A stretch of DNA of 64,000 nt from Bacillota bacterium (GCA_023435565.1 JAEYRN010000091.1:1-64000), one strand, 5' to 3'. Numbered from the stretch's first letter, positions 43,820 through 52,548 are shown. The notes: generated by a model from the letters alone, not told the origin. Translations and numbers: made by a program.

Positions 43820-45704
43820 GCAAACAGCCGATTATAAAGGCAACAGAAACCATAGGAATGTTCAAGCTGAATAATCGTGCCAGTTGATATACCACTCCCC
43901 CGGTTACAAAAGCAATTATCCAAGTACTCAACCAGACAGCCGCAGCTTCTCCCTTGCTCCGCTCTTTAAAAATCATCATTACCGAGGCAAGACATGGAAC
44001 AAATAAAGTAATTGTTATCAAAGAAACCACTGTCTGTAATGGGGTAAGACTCATTGTGCTTAGACCGGCGGCGCCGAAATCGCGCCGGACCAGCCCCATA
44101 ATAAAAGCGGTAGCCGCTTTGGCGGGCAAACCGAGCCAACCAACGGTAAATGGGGCCAGAGCGCTTTGAATCATATTTAGTAACCCCGTTACATCCATGA
44201 TACTAATCATAAAAGAGCCTAACGCAAAAATCGGGGCCGCTTCCACCAGAAAGTTTGTCGATTTAATGACAGTTTTCTTAAGAGTGTTGTCCAATCTGGG
44301 TAGTCGTAGCGGTGGTAAATCTATCAGCAAATCGCTGGTTTTCCCCGGTATTAGATTCTTTAAGACAGTCCCGGCGGTAACCAGAATCATCACAATTACT
44401 ACCAAGTAAAGCAGGATATAATTTAACCCAACCCCGGCAAGGAGTCCGGCGATTACTCCCAATTGGGCCGAACAAGGTATTGCCAGTCCCAACAAAAATA
44501 TTGCGATCTTACGTTCCCGTTCCGAACCCAACAGACGAGTGGTAATCGTGGCCATAGTGACACAACCGAATCCTAAAATCAGCGGAATAACCGCCCTCCC
44601 GTTGAGTCCAATGGCATTCATCGAACGATCTACCAAAGTAGCGACTCGTGGCAGATAACCCGAATCTTCCCAGAGGGACAAAAATAGATAAAACCCAACC
44701 ACCAGCGGGAGTAATAATCCCAATAAATAAGTGACGGTCATGGTCAACAAACCAAATTCCCCAATTAATACCTGTCCCAAAATTGATTCCGGACTAACAA
44801 TCCTACTAATAAGACCCCGAATCAGCGGTTCATAAAGCCCAAGCATAATCCGGTCCTCGGTTACCCCAACAACAGTACCGGCGACAAATACACCAATAAA
44901 CTGATACATTAACCAAAGCGCCAATACTAAAACCGGCCAGCCTGTTAATGGATGCAGCAGCATCCTTCCCAGCACTTGCTCCAGCCCTTCTTTAGCTTTT
45001 TCGGTCCGCATAACCCGGCTGACAATCTCATTAACTCGTTCCCGACGTTTACTATAAATTTCTTCCCGAAAATTTCCCGGCGCTGATTTATATTTTGCGG
45101 CTATTTCCGGGTCGCCTTCCAAAATCAATAAAGCTTCACCTCTATTACCGGTTTTAACGATTAGCGGGTCAAGTTTTGAAGTTAAATCGGCGCTGAAGTT
45201 TCCCACTTTGGCTTGAAAAATGGATTTAGCCAAAATATCAAGGCCTTTTTTATGAATCGCCACCACCGGGATAACCGGCACCCCCAATTCTTTCCCTAAT
45301 AACTCAATATCAATCTCAAGCCCATCTCTTTCAGCTTCATCCAACATGTTTAAAGCGACAATTACCGGTACTCCGGTATCAATTATCTGTTGAGTCAAAA
45401 ATAAATCCCTTTCCAGGTGAGCGGCGTTGACAATGTTGACTACAACATCCGCCTGAAGAATCACATCCCGCGCCACCCTCTCTTCATCATTAAATGAAGA
45501 TATGCCGTATACTCCAGGGGTATCGATAACTTCATCCCCGCCGAACCGGCCTGAGGAAACCTCCAAAGTAGTTCCGGGATAGTTGGAAACATCAACGTAC
45601 ATCCCGGTTAAATAATTGAAAATAACTGATTTGCCGGTATTTGGGTTTCCCGCTAAGACAATTTTCTTGGTATCTTCCGGCACATTAATCCCCTTATTTC
45701 GCAT
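43767..45704 (-). CDS. feoB: Ferrous iron transporter FeoB
   Basis: 645 residues. N-terminal G domain: GNPNTGKS (G1), DTPGVYGIS (G3), ALNMLDEAE (G4). The C-terminal membrane domain contains the two Gate/nucleoside-recognition regions (SLWEDSGYLPRVA). The start overlaps feoA (ATG at 45704, feoA stop at 45694), so the two are coupled. The terminator follows immediately. Imports Fe2+ under Fur control. Confidence 0.96.
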   Translation of the reverse strand: MRNKGINVPEDTKKIVLAGNPNTGKSVIFNYLTGMYVDVSNYPGTTLEVSSGRFGGDEVIDTPGVYGISSFNDEERVARDVILQADVVVNIVNAAHLERDLFLTQQIIDTGVPVIVALNMLDEAERDGLEIDIELLGKELGVPVIPVVAIHKKGLDILAKSIFQAKVGNFSADLTSKLDPLIVKTGNRGEALLILEGDPEIAAKYKSAPGNFREEIYSKRRERVNEIVSRVMRTEKAKEGLEQVLGRMLLHPLTGWPVLVLALWLMYQFIGVFVAGTVVGVTEDRIMLGLYEPLIRGLISRIVSPESILGQVLIGEFGLLTMTVTYLLGLLLPLVVGFYLFLSLWEDSGYLPRVATLVDRSMNAIGLNGRAVIPLILGFGCVTMATITTRLLGSERERKIAIFLLGLAIPCSAQLGVIAGLLAGVGLNYILLYLVVIVMILVTAGTVLKNLIPGKTSDLLIDLPPLRLPRLDNTLKKTVIKSTNFLVEAAPIFALGSFMISIMDVTGLLNMIQSALAPFTVGWLGLPAKAATAFIMGLVRRDFGAAGLSTMSLTPLQTVVSLITITLFVPCLASVMMIFKERSKGEAAAVWLSTWIIAFVTGGVVYQLARLFSLNIPMVSVAFIIGCLLIVLMSRQNWLKRVLIR

Positions 45705-46092
45705 TACATTCACTCCCCTGCGCTACTCCTATCTGTTTCGCCAAATTACGTCCCAGGGCAATTTCCTGACGGTCAACCTTGAGAACTACAGGCCCGGCTG
45801 GAATTACCGCTTGACAAAAGACTTCTTTCCCTTCAGTCAACCCAAACCGAATTGTCTGGTCTTTAACCATTCCCGGAGGAAGACTCTTAATCCGGCACAG
45901 CTTACCGCATTTCACACGGTCTAAAGTTGGGTGTTGGCTTTCGGATCCGTTATCGGCAAAAGATTCATTGATAGCATTCGGGCACTGGTAAGGGCAACCG
46001 CTGCACCCGGAACAATGTGAAGATCCTTGGCTTCGCTTTAACCAAAAAATGAGTAATATGCCAATCAGAATAATGATTCCTATCTCAAACAT
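45694..46092 (-). CDS. feoA: Fusion of Cys-rich FeoB-associated segment and FeoA domain
   Basis: 132 residues. The N-terminus has one membrane helix (IGIIILIGILLIFWL) and a Cys cluster (HCSGCSGCPYQCPN) as in FeoB-associated Cys-rich membrane proteins; the C-terminus (about 55-130) is a FeoA SH3-like domain (CRIKSLPPGM, ALGRNLAKQIGV). These are normally two proteins, the Cys-rich one usually after FeoB. The fusion tethers FeoA to the membrane. AGAGGGG precedes the ATG. Confidence 0.85.
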   Translation of the reverse strand: MFEIGIIILIGILLIFWLKRSQGSSHCSGCSGCPYQCPNAINESFADNGSESQHPTLDRVKCGKLCRIKSLPPGMVKDQTIRFGLTEGKEVFCQAVIPAGPVVLKVDRQEIALGRNLAKQIGVAQGSECNAK

Positions 46093-46110
46093 TATAATTC
46101 CCCTCTCTGT

Positions 46111-46131
46111 TGAAAATGAAATTCGTTTTCA
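46111..46131. promoter_or_regulatory. Fur box upstream of feoA-feoB
   Basis: TGAAAATGAAATTCGTTTTCA is written here as 21 bases' core: TGAAAATGAAATTCG then TTTTCA, an inverted TGAAAA...TTTTCA repeat 19 bp before the feoA start. It matches the 7-1-7 Fur pattern. Confidence 0.8.
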
Positions 46132-46168
46132 TTTAATTGCCAAAAAAATTTGCTATCCCTAACTTATT

Positions 46169-46606
46169 TCAATGTTTAACTTGGCATTTCTCACATACCC
46201 CATAGATTTCCATCCGATGATGTTCAATGCTAAAATTATGTTTACGGGCCAAAGTTTCTTGTAATTCCTCAATCTCGGGCTCAACTACCTCTATTAATAA
46301 GCCGCATTTGACGCAAATGAGATGATCGTGGTGTTCATGTCCAAACCGGTGCTCATAACGGGTAACTCCATCCTCAAACCTAATTTCATTAGCTAAACCG
46401 CATTCCGTAAACAGTTTCAAAGTACGGTAAACTGTGGTATAACCGATTGACTGATTTACTTCTTTTACCTTTGCATATAGATCCTCCACCGTGAAATGGG
46501 TCTCCGTTTTTAAAAACGATTCCAAAATCACCCGACGCTGTCCGGTATATTTTAAATCCTTTTGTTGCAAGAATTTTATTAATACTTGTTCTTCTTTAAA
46601 TTTCAT
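46169..46606 (-). CDS. fur: Ferric uptake regulator Fur
   Basis: 145 residues. Winged-helix N-terminus (YTGQRRVILESFLKTETHFT) and metal sites HEHHDHLICVKCG and the final CEKCQVKH. The ATG at 46606 follows AAAGGATTG. Transcribed towards feoA-feoB 77 bp away, with Fur boxes in front of both; very likely autoregulated and controlling feo. Confidence 0.93.
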   Translation of the reverse strand: MKFKEEQVLIKFLQQKDLKYTGQRRVILESFLKTETHFTVEDLYAKVKEVNQSIGYTTVYRTLKLFTECGLANEIRFEDGVTRYEHRFGHEHHDHLICVKCGLLIEVVEPEIEELQETLARKHNFSIEHHRMEIYGVCEKCQVKH

Positions 46607-46622
46607 GATACTCAATCCTTTT

Positions 46623-46643
46623 TGAAAATGAATTTCAATTTCA
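46623..46643. promoter_or_regulatory. Fur box upstream of fur
   Basis: TGAAAATGAATTTCAATTTC plus A forms an imperfect inverted repeat 17 bp before the fur start, related to the site upstream of feoA. Confidence 0.7.
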
Positions 46644-46793
46644 GTATATAGCATGCCTTTTAATCTGTCAATATTACCTTTATATCCAGAGTACAATTAC
46701 TCCCAGCAGGAACTTGAGAATCGAAATAGTATTTAATTTATTACTGTTCTATTGATAATCTATGTAACAAACATGGGAAAGGATCTCCTGTCG

Positions 46794-48131
46794 ATGCATA
46801 ATAGCAGGACAAAGCTTTTTAGATTTTTGTTTACATTTATACTTGTAATCTTTTTTGGCTCACAACCGCTTTACGCTTCCAGTGAACCTTTTTCAATTTT
46901 GATAATGACTTTAAACCTACATAATGGGCGTGATTCCATAGGTGAATCAAACCTGGAACGTTTTTTACAGCTTGTCGATACAAAACAACCGGATATTATC
47001 GCTTTACAAGAAGTCGAACGGCGACACCTAAAATATTTTAAATCAGCGGGTTATCAGATAATTTCCGGAATGAACGCCAATTTACCCCTTTTTCGCTTTG
47101 GAAACGTAGTGCTCACTAAACATAAGGTAGTTTATGATCGCCATCATTACCTGCCCAGCAAACGGGAACAACGGGGCTTAAATGAAGTAGCAGTCGAAAT
47201 CCAAGGGCGTTATTTTCGCATACTCAACACCCATATCGGTTTGGGTTGGACCGAACAATTGCAACAACTAAACGAAATAAACAGAATTGCTAATTACCTT
47301 AATGGACCTTTACTAATCATGGGCGATTTTAATATGGAACCCTCCAATAAACTTTTTCGATATTTTCATTTTCAACAGGTTGGCTCTGTTTTCTCACTAC
47401 CTAAAACCTTCCCTACCTATAGCCCTCGTTTCCTGATTGACCTAATTTGGTATACCGAACACTGGCTTCCGGTTGAGGCGGAGGTCCTTGATTGGGACGG
47501 TTCGGACCATTTGCCGGTATTATCACGGTTAATACTTGTAGAACCGTGTTATTACCCTTTGGCCAAAGTTGAAATTCCTGATTTGACCAAAAAATTTAAC
47601 CCACTGCTTCCGGACATCGGTGGAATCAAATACAATATAAACTTAACAGGAATTAAAAGCGGTATCTCAGAAGAAAAAAAAGGCGACGGACGTTTTTATC
47701 TTAAAAACATCTCCTTGGGAGTTGAATCCTATAACGACGAACCAATCTTTTCAGTTGCTTACGAAAAAAATATCGATCTCAGGGATTATGTTTCATTATG
47801 GGGAGTCAGGGGTAAAGCCCAATGGTCTTTCAAAGTCTCCGACACTCAGGACTCGGACCCCTGGCTGACTTGGGAACAATACTACCGCTGGAGCGACAGA
47901 TGGGGAACGAAGATATTGGCAGATAACGGAGATGAATCAAAACTTGCTGTCGAACAAATGTATCTTCCTACGGAAAAGCTGCGTTATCGTTTGGTGTTAG
48001 ATGATGATCACGGATTTAATGCTGGAATAGCCGTATCTCCTGATAAGAGACAGGTTTTTGAAGTCCAAAGGTCCCGGAAAAATGAAGAATATTTTTGGTC
48101 CCTAAGCTGGGGATTTTATAAATTTAAATAA
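46794..48131 (+). CDS. Exported endonuclease/exonuclease/phosphatase-fold protein with beta-rich tail
   Basis: 445 residues. Signal peptide (LFRFLFTFILVIFFGSQPLYA), then an EEP domain (about 30-250): MTLNLHNG, IALQEVERR, LNTHIGLGW, MGDFNMEP, DGSDHLPV, with all catalytic positions present. Residues about 260-445 are rich in aromatics and alternating beta strands (VSLWGVRGKAQWSFKV; EYFWSLSWGFYKFK), which suggests a beta-barrel, possibly in the outer membrane. The ATG at 46794 follows AAAGGAT by 9 nt. A secreted phosphodiesterase or nuclease is likely. Confidence 0.75.
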   Translation: MHNSRTKLFRFLFTFILVIFFGSQPLYASSEPFSILIMTLNLHNGRDSIGESNLERFLQLVDTKQPDIIALQEVERRHLKYFKSAGYQIISGMNANLPLFRFGNVVLTKHKVVYDRHHYLPSKREQRGLNEVAVEIQGRYFRILNTHIGLGWTEQLQQLNEINRIANYLNGPLLIMGDFNMEPSNKLFRYFHFQQVGSVFSLPKTFPTYSPRFLIDLIWYTEHWLPVEAEVLDWDGSDHLPVLSRLILVEPCYYPLAKVEIPDLTKKFNPLLPDIGGIKYNINLTGIKSGISEEKKGDGRFYLKNISLGVESYNDEPIFSVAYEKNIDLRDYVSLWGVRGKAQWSFKVSDTQDSDPWLTWEQYYRWSDRWGTKILADNGDESKLAVEQMYLPTEKLRYRLVLDDDHGFNAGIAVSPDKRQVFEVQRSRKNEEYFWSLSWGFYKFK

Positions 48132-48164
48132 TTGTATTCGGCGTTTTTATTTCTGGGATATTTT

Positions 48165-48203
48165 AAAAACGGGTGTCAATTCATTGAATTAACACCCATT
48201 TTG
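48165..48203. terminator. Bidirectional terminator
   Basis: GGGTGTCAATT-CATT-GAATTAACACCC stem with A- and T-tracts on either side, between the EEP gene (+) and a small ORF (-). Confidence 0.85.
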
Positions 48204-48204
48204 A

Positions 48205-48309
48205 TTACCCAAAACGTTTGAATTTCATTCCGTTAGGATTGAAATAAATCTGATATCGGTTTCTTTTCCCAGTTAGATTACGCACTAGTTCTTGCAGCCA
48301 ATTGAGCAT
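48205..48309 (-). CDS. 34-residue small ORF
   Basis: Encodes 34 residues starting MLNWLQELVRNLTGKR and ending GMKFKRFG: an amphipathic start, then basic and aromatic. GGAGG lies 8 nt before the ATG and a terminator directly follows the stop. No family known. A second tiny ORF 136 bp upstream on the same strand encodes MKFKG, echoing the C-terminus. Confidence 0.5.
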   Translation of the reverse strand: MLNWLQELVRNLTGKRNRYQIYFNPNGMKFKRFG

Positions 48310-48444
48310 CAAAAATTCCTCCATTACCTTTTTTCTGAATTTAGTAAAATTCAAATTTAATCAAAACAATTATACGCCCTCTTCAATGCATTTTATGTCG
48401 TTTTTAATCACCTAATCCAGAATATCGAATGGTTAATTCCGGTA

Positions 48445-48462
48445 TTAACCTTTAAACTTCAT
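48445..48462 (-). CDS. Five-residue ORF (MKFKG), possible leader
   Basis: ATG preceded by AAGGAGG (48474-48480) and ending in TAA after five codons. A hairpin GGTTAA...TTAACC starts at its stop codon. A regulatory leader for the 34-residue ORF is possible. Confidence 0.35.
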   Translation of the reverse strand: MKFKG

Positions 48463-48638
48463 GGCTTTTCAGCCTCCTTATGCTTCTTTTCAATTGAAAG
48501 TATTTAATTTAGGATTAAAGGTTAGTTCTATGTCACGGTTATCATTGACTGAATTTAATTTTTTCCGGAATATTCCAAATGATAAGGACATATTCTTATA
48601 TTAGACAGACTGGTGTGGAGGGAGGCGCTGAGTAATCC

Positions 48639-48743
48639 ATGCATCTTCATGATTTCACTAAAATAGTTATTAGCGGTGAGGAGGTGATGGGCTTCCAGGT
48701 TTCCAAAAAAATACCGAACCAAGAAAGGTTCGGCAGCGATTGA
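48639..48743 (+). CDS. 34-residue small ORF
   Basis: Frame from ATG 48639 (in-frame stop just upstream) to TGA 48741. Encodes a peptide beginning MHLHDFTKIVISGEE and ending QERFGSD. Ribosome binding is unclear: GGAGG lies 12-13 nt before the first ATG, while a stronger GAGGAGGTG abuts a second in-frame ATG at 48687. Inside the 900-bp stretch 48132-49032, which lacks conventional genes. Confidence 0.3.
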   Translation: MHLHDFTKIVISGEEVMGFQVSKKIPNQERFGSD

Positions 48744-48867
48744 AGACACACCGGTGTGGGGACCGGGGAACTAAACTTAATAATATATATAGAGTAAACT
48801 ATCAAAAGTATACCAATCGTTGCTGAAAATTTTCTCCTTTCTTGGTGTGTAGAAAGGAGGGAGTGCG

Positions 48868-48951
48868 GTGAAATTGGTTCTTGATTTGAAAACATTTGTA
48901 CTCCAGCTAAGATTGGTTTTTGAAAATAAATTCCGCAAAAAAGCCGGCTGA
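48868..48951 (+). CDS. 27-residue small ORF
   Basis: GTG start with AAAGGAGGG 6-7 nt upstream. The peptide begins (M)KLVLDLKTFVLQL and ends KFRKKAG: an amphipathic helix with a basic tail, as in small membrane-active or signalling peptides. A terminator follows 31 bp after the stop. Lies beside the membrane LuxR-type regulator. Confidence 0.45.
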   Translation: MKLVLDLKTFVLQLRLVFENKFRKKAG

Positions 48952-48981
48952 TTGTTTAAAGAATATGAAAATTCAAGTAAT

Positions 48982-49010
48982 AAGGGTTGGCCTAATCGGT
49001 CAACCCTTTT
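48982..49010. terminator. Bidirectional terminator
   Basis: AAGGGTTGGCC and GGTCAACCCTT with T-rich flanks, between the small ORFs (+) and the regulator gene (-). Confidence 0.85.
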
Positions 49011-49032
49011 TATGTGATAAATATATATTATA

Positions 49033-49917
49033 TTAATCAAAATAATTCTTTATTGAATTGAGTAGTTGAACCCGGTTATTGACTTCAAGTTTTTTATAAA
49101 TATTCTGGATATGAGACTTTACCGTCGGTTCTGAAATACATAACTTAGCGCTGATATCCTTATTTGTCATACCCTCCACCAAAAGCAATAAAATCTCTTT
49201 CTCCCTGTCGGTTACTATTTCATCAATGGTTTCTTTAAAAGGAGGTTTGGAGAAATTGAAAAACCGGTTAACTATGTACTTTAGCAATAAAATATTGATA
49301 TAAAAATAACCGGTTGCCAAAATGAATATATTCTCGGGAAAATTTTTGATAATCGGCATTACGGTTTGAAGGGTTAAAACCAGTAAAATGGTTGTGCAAA
49401 TAATATACAAGCGCCTCTCCTTTACTTCATTAACTTCTTTTATTCGTAAACTGAAAATCGAAAAAGAATAAATGTAGGCTCCTATAAAAATGAGGCGGTA
49501 AATCCAGTATCCGAATAAAGACTCAATTCGGGTTCCGTTATTCATGGCTCCAAACAATGGCGGTATTAAAAGACAAAGTAGCCCGCAAATAGAAAGCATC
49601 CCAAAAATAAAATTAATCCGGCGCCGTCTTGTTACATTAAATAATTCATTAACCATCAAAGGAAACAGGAAAATAGAAATGCTTTCAAAGGCATAATAGA
49701 CCAATCTTGAATAGGCGTTAAACCAACTTTGGATATTCACCGACCGGTATTCCACATATAATAAACAGATTAATTGGGCGGTCCCGGTTAACAAGAAAAA
49801 AATTATGTATTTTAACGGTTTCCACCAACTTTTAAAATAAGCCAATGCTAAAATTGTTAGGCTTATTAAACCGGTGGAATAAGAAAATGTAGCATAAAAA
49901 AATAATAGCTGTTTCAT
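49033..49917 (-). CDS. Membrane-embedded LuxR-type regulator
   Basis: 294 residues. The N-terminal 210 residues form about seven membrane helices; the C-terminus is a LuxR/GerE helix-turn-helix (TDREKEILLLLVEGMTNKDI, then EPTVKSHIQNIYKKL). Such one-component regulators sense in the membrane and bind DNA directly. Its ribosome binding site AAAGGTG overlaps the stop of the GH16-like gene, so the two are translated from one mRNA. A good candidate to bind the shared motif before the TolC and hydrolase genes (inference). Confidence 0.85.
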   Translation of the reverse strand: MKQLLFFYATFSYSTGLISLTILALAYFKSWWKPLKYIIFFLLTGTAQLICLLYVEYRSVNIQSWFNAYSRLVYYAFESISIFLFPLMVNELFNVTRRRRINFIFGMLSICGLLCLLIPPLFGAMNNGTRIESLFGYWIYRLIFIGAYIYSFSIFSLRIKEVNEVKERRLYIICTTILLVLTLQTVMPIIKNFPENIFILATGYFYINILLLKYIVNRFFNFSKPPFKETIDEIVTDREKEILLLLVEGMTNKDISAKLCISEPTVKSHIQNIYKKLEVNNRVQLLNSIKNYFD

Positions 49918-49922
49918 ATAAA

Positions 49923-50777
49923 TCACCTTTTTCGGTAAATCCGCACCCAGTCAACTAAAAAGTATTGTGGCAGCGAAGTGCCCCTACCACCATATTTGGG
50001 AGGAACGGATGGGTTGCCGGCAATCCCTCCGCCGACAATGGTCCCCAGATTGAGGCAAAGAGGTATATTCGGGATATTTCTTTTTGTTTGAAAAACTCTT
50101 ACTTTATCGACATACCAAATAATCTTTCCAGGCTCTATTTCAATCGCGAAAGTATGAAAATCGTTTGAATAATCCGGGCCTTTCACCCTATTGAAAATAT
50201 CGTTATTCAAAAAATGAAATCGTTGGTTTGCTCCCCAATAATTACTCATATATAAAGAATATGGGTCGTACCCCAACATCCCCACAATTAATATTTCATA
50301 GGAAACATCTTCGTTATACGGATATAAACTGACATAAGGAAATAGCCCTTGCCCACTTGGCAGTTTAGCCCTAATTTCATATCGTCCCCATGCATAGGCG
50401 TGTTTTGTTACTACCTGACCGGAAGTATATTGACCGGCTATAGTTTGGCCGGGGTGAAAAATATCCTCCCCGATCCATTCCCTTTGTTTACTGGCAAGCA
50501 TTAAACAGCCGTTTTTAACGGTTACGTTTTCTTGGTTGAATGCCGCAATTTCAGTTCGGTAACGATAAGATTCATTGTATCCGCCTCCACTTTCGACCAT
50601 CGCCCATTGGGTAGAATTCAACTTTGAACCCTGAAAATCATCTTCCCAAACCAACACCCATTTACTTTTTATTGAAGAAAAATGCAAATAGCTAGGCGCG
50701 ATATGAAAGAGTATTAAAGCGCCGAGACAGGAATAACCAAGAGTTAGTAACAGTAGGATACGGTTGATATATTTCAT
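49923..50777 (-). CDS. Membrane-anchored GH16-fold protein, catalytic motif lost
   Basis: 284 residues: an N-terminal anchor (RILLLLTLGYSCLGALILF) and a GH16 (laminarinase/lichenase) fold, recognisable from WEDDFQGSKLNSTQW, GRYEIRAKLPSGQGLFP, the DFHTFAIEIEPGKIIWYVD block and the closing VDWVRIY. The active-site motif ExDxxE reads EILIVG: the nucleophile Glu is kept, but Asp is Leu and the acid/base Glu is Gly. Hydrolase activity is therefore unlikely and a glycan-binding role more likely. Paralogue at 58374-59219. Co-transcribed with the LuxR-type gene. Confidence 0.82.
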   Translation of the reverse strand: MKYINRILLLLTLGYSCLGALILFHIAPSYLHFSSIKSKWVLVWEDDFQGSKLNSTQWAMVESGGGYNESYRYRTEIAAFNQENVTVKNGCLMLASKQREWIGEDIFHPGQTIAGQYTSGQVVTKHAYAWGRYEIRAKLPSGQGLFPYVSLYPYNEDVSYEILIVGMLGYDPYSLYMSNYWGANQRFHFLNNDIFNRVKGPDYSNDFHTFAIEIEPGKIIWYVDKVRVFQTKRNIPNIPLCLNLGTIVGGGIAGNPSVPPKYGGRGTSLPQYFLVDWVRIYRKR

Positions 50778-50960
50778 TGGATTTATCCCTTTTATCTTGT
50801 AATGCTACTTGTTGATCCCCATAAACTATTTATATAAGTTTACTTGGTAGAGGTTAATCTGATTCTCTATCTTTCTTATGTATAATATTTGTGTTAATCT
50901 TCCAATACTCCTGCTTAATCGGCGCTTATTTTTTCTCCTTATTTTAATGAAAAAAAGTTA

Positions 50961-51878
50961 CTATTTTACACCCTCTTTTCCGGTTTTTTCGGGGTTTAGT
51001 AAAAGGATTCGATCTTTCTCCATTTCAACCCGAATTTTATTCTTTCCTATAAGCCCAAGGCTATCAAGATACTCTCTTGGGATCTGGAGACGGCCTGCTC
51101 GATCCAGAACAGCCAATTCAACGTGAGATTCTTTCCCAATAGAGTTTTTTATTCCAACCAGTTCATCTAAATAAGATTGTCGAATAAATTCACTACTGGT
51201 GCGCCCGTCTCTAATGGCTACCACCCGATCGACTTTATGGGATAAATTACGGTCATGAGTAACGATTATTATTGTAATCCCCAAAGAACGGTTTAAATCT
51301 TTAAATATGTCGAGGATCATATCGGAAGTCTTGGAATCAACCGATCCGGTTGGTTCATCGGCCAATAATATTTTAGGGTTATTTGCCAAAGCAATAGCTA
51401 TTCCAACCCGCTGCTGCTCACCTCCGGATAACTGGTTTAATCGGCTGTGTCTGCGATGGGATAGACCCAAAAGATCTAATAGTTCGAGCGCTTTTTCCTT
51501 GCAGTGGAGTTTACCTGAAATGATCATAGGCATTTCGACATTTTCCCAAGCAGTTAAATATGGAATAAGGTTGCGGGCGTTATTTTGCCAGACAAACCCG
51601 ACAGTCTCCAATTTGTACCGGATTAACTGGCTATCGGTGATTTTTAGTAGGTCCTGGCCATTAACAATTAATTTACCTGCCGATGGACGGTCCAGACCCC
51701 CTAGCATATTTAATAGGGTTGATTTCCCGCTGCCGCTGTTACCGATGATCGCCATCAACTCGCCTTTTTCAATTATTAAGTCCAAGCCTTGAAGGGCGAC
51801 CACTTCAATCTCCTTGGTTTGATAAATCTTGACCAGATTTTCACATTCGATCATTACCGGCCGATTTTCATCATTCAT
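50961..51878 (-). CDS. ABC ATPase (LolD/MacB type) with AbrB-like C-terminal domain
   Basis: 305 residues. Residues 1-225: ABC domain with GNSGSGKS, LSGGEQQR, ILLADEPTGSVD and VTHDRNLS. Residues about 255-300 (LAVLDRAGRLQIPREYLDSL and following) match the swapped-hairpin AbrB/SpoVT fold, normally a DNA-binding or oligomerisation module. That tail is unusual on an exporter ATPase. The start overlaps the upstream ATPase gene by 8 nt. Confidence 0.82.
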   Translation of the reverse strand: MNDENRPVMIECENLVKIYQTKEIEVVALQGLDLIIEKGELMAIIGNSGSGKSTLLNMLGGLDRPSAGKLIVNGQDLLKITDSQLIRYKLETVGFVWQNNARNLIPYLTAWENVEMPMIISGKLHCKEKALELLDLLGLSHRRHSRLNQLSGGEQQRVGIAIALANNPKILLADEPTGSVDSKTSDMILDIFKDLNRSLGITIIIVTHDRNLSHKVDRVVAIRDGRTSSEFIRQSYLDELVGIKNSIGKESHVELAVLDRAGRLQIPREYLDSLGLIGKNKIRVEMEKDRILLLNPEKTGKEGVK

Positions 51879-52548
51879 CGACAATTTCACCGTCCTCAAG
51901 GGCAAAAACCCGATCCGCAACTTCGATCATTCCCGGGTCGTGTGTAGTCATTACAACTGTAATCCCTTCCTGACTAACTAAATCTTTAAAAAGTTTGACA
52001 ACTTGCAGTCCCATATGTGTATCAAGCTCTGCGGTAGGCTCATCGGCGAATACCACTTGAGGCCGATGGGCAATGGCGCGGGCAATGGCAACTCGTTGCT
52101 GTTCTCCTCCGGATAATTCATGGGGCCGGTGATGCATTCGTCCTGCAAGTCCGACTAAATTCAAACATTCTTCGGCCCTTGCTTTTCTATTCCCCGGGTC
52201 ATAACCGGCAACTCTTAGGCCGAACTCAACATTCTCGTAGGCGGACATCATTGAAACCAACGCTACGGATTGGAATATAAAACCGATATTAACCCGCCGG
52301 AAATCATCGCGGCTTTTCTCCGGTAGCATAGTCAAGTTTAAGTCATCAAAATAGACCTTTCCTGAAGTCGGCAGATCAAGAGCGCCCAACAGGTTCAACA
52401 AAGTAGTCTTTCCCGAACCGGAACGGCCTTTTAACATAGTTAACGTACTTTGCTTGACTGACATATTAATATCTTTAAGCGCCACAACTATTTCTTTGCC
52501 CGAGTTAAATTTGCGGATGATATTCTCCGCCCGAATAATTTCCTTCAT
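51871..52548 (-). CDS. ABC ATPase (LolD/MacB type)
   Basis: 225 residues. GRSGSGKT, LSGGEQQR, VVFADEPTAELD and MTTHDPGM are intact. Works with the 941-residue FtsX-type permease just upstream. With the second ATPase it may form a heterodimer on the single permease. RBS GGGAGGAG. Confidence 0.88.
   Translation of the reverse strand: MKEIIRAENIIRKFNSGKEIVVALKDINMSVKQSTLTMLKGRSGSGKTTLLNLLGALDLPTSGKVYFDDLNLTMLPEKSRDDFRRVNIGFIFQSVALVSMMSAYENVEFGLRVAGYDPGNRKARAEECLNLVGLAGRMHHRPHELSGGEQQRVAIARAIAHRPQVVFADEPTAELDTHMGLQVVKLFKDLVSQEGITVVMTTHDPGMIEVADRVFALEDGEIVDE

Noticed and set aside
48777..49040. 87-residue minus-strand ORF and its neighbours over the small-ORF region
   Set aside because: No start signals, and it crosses the terminator at 48982-49010; the + strand peptides have better ribosome binding sites.
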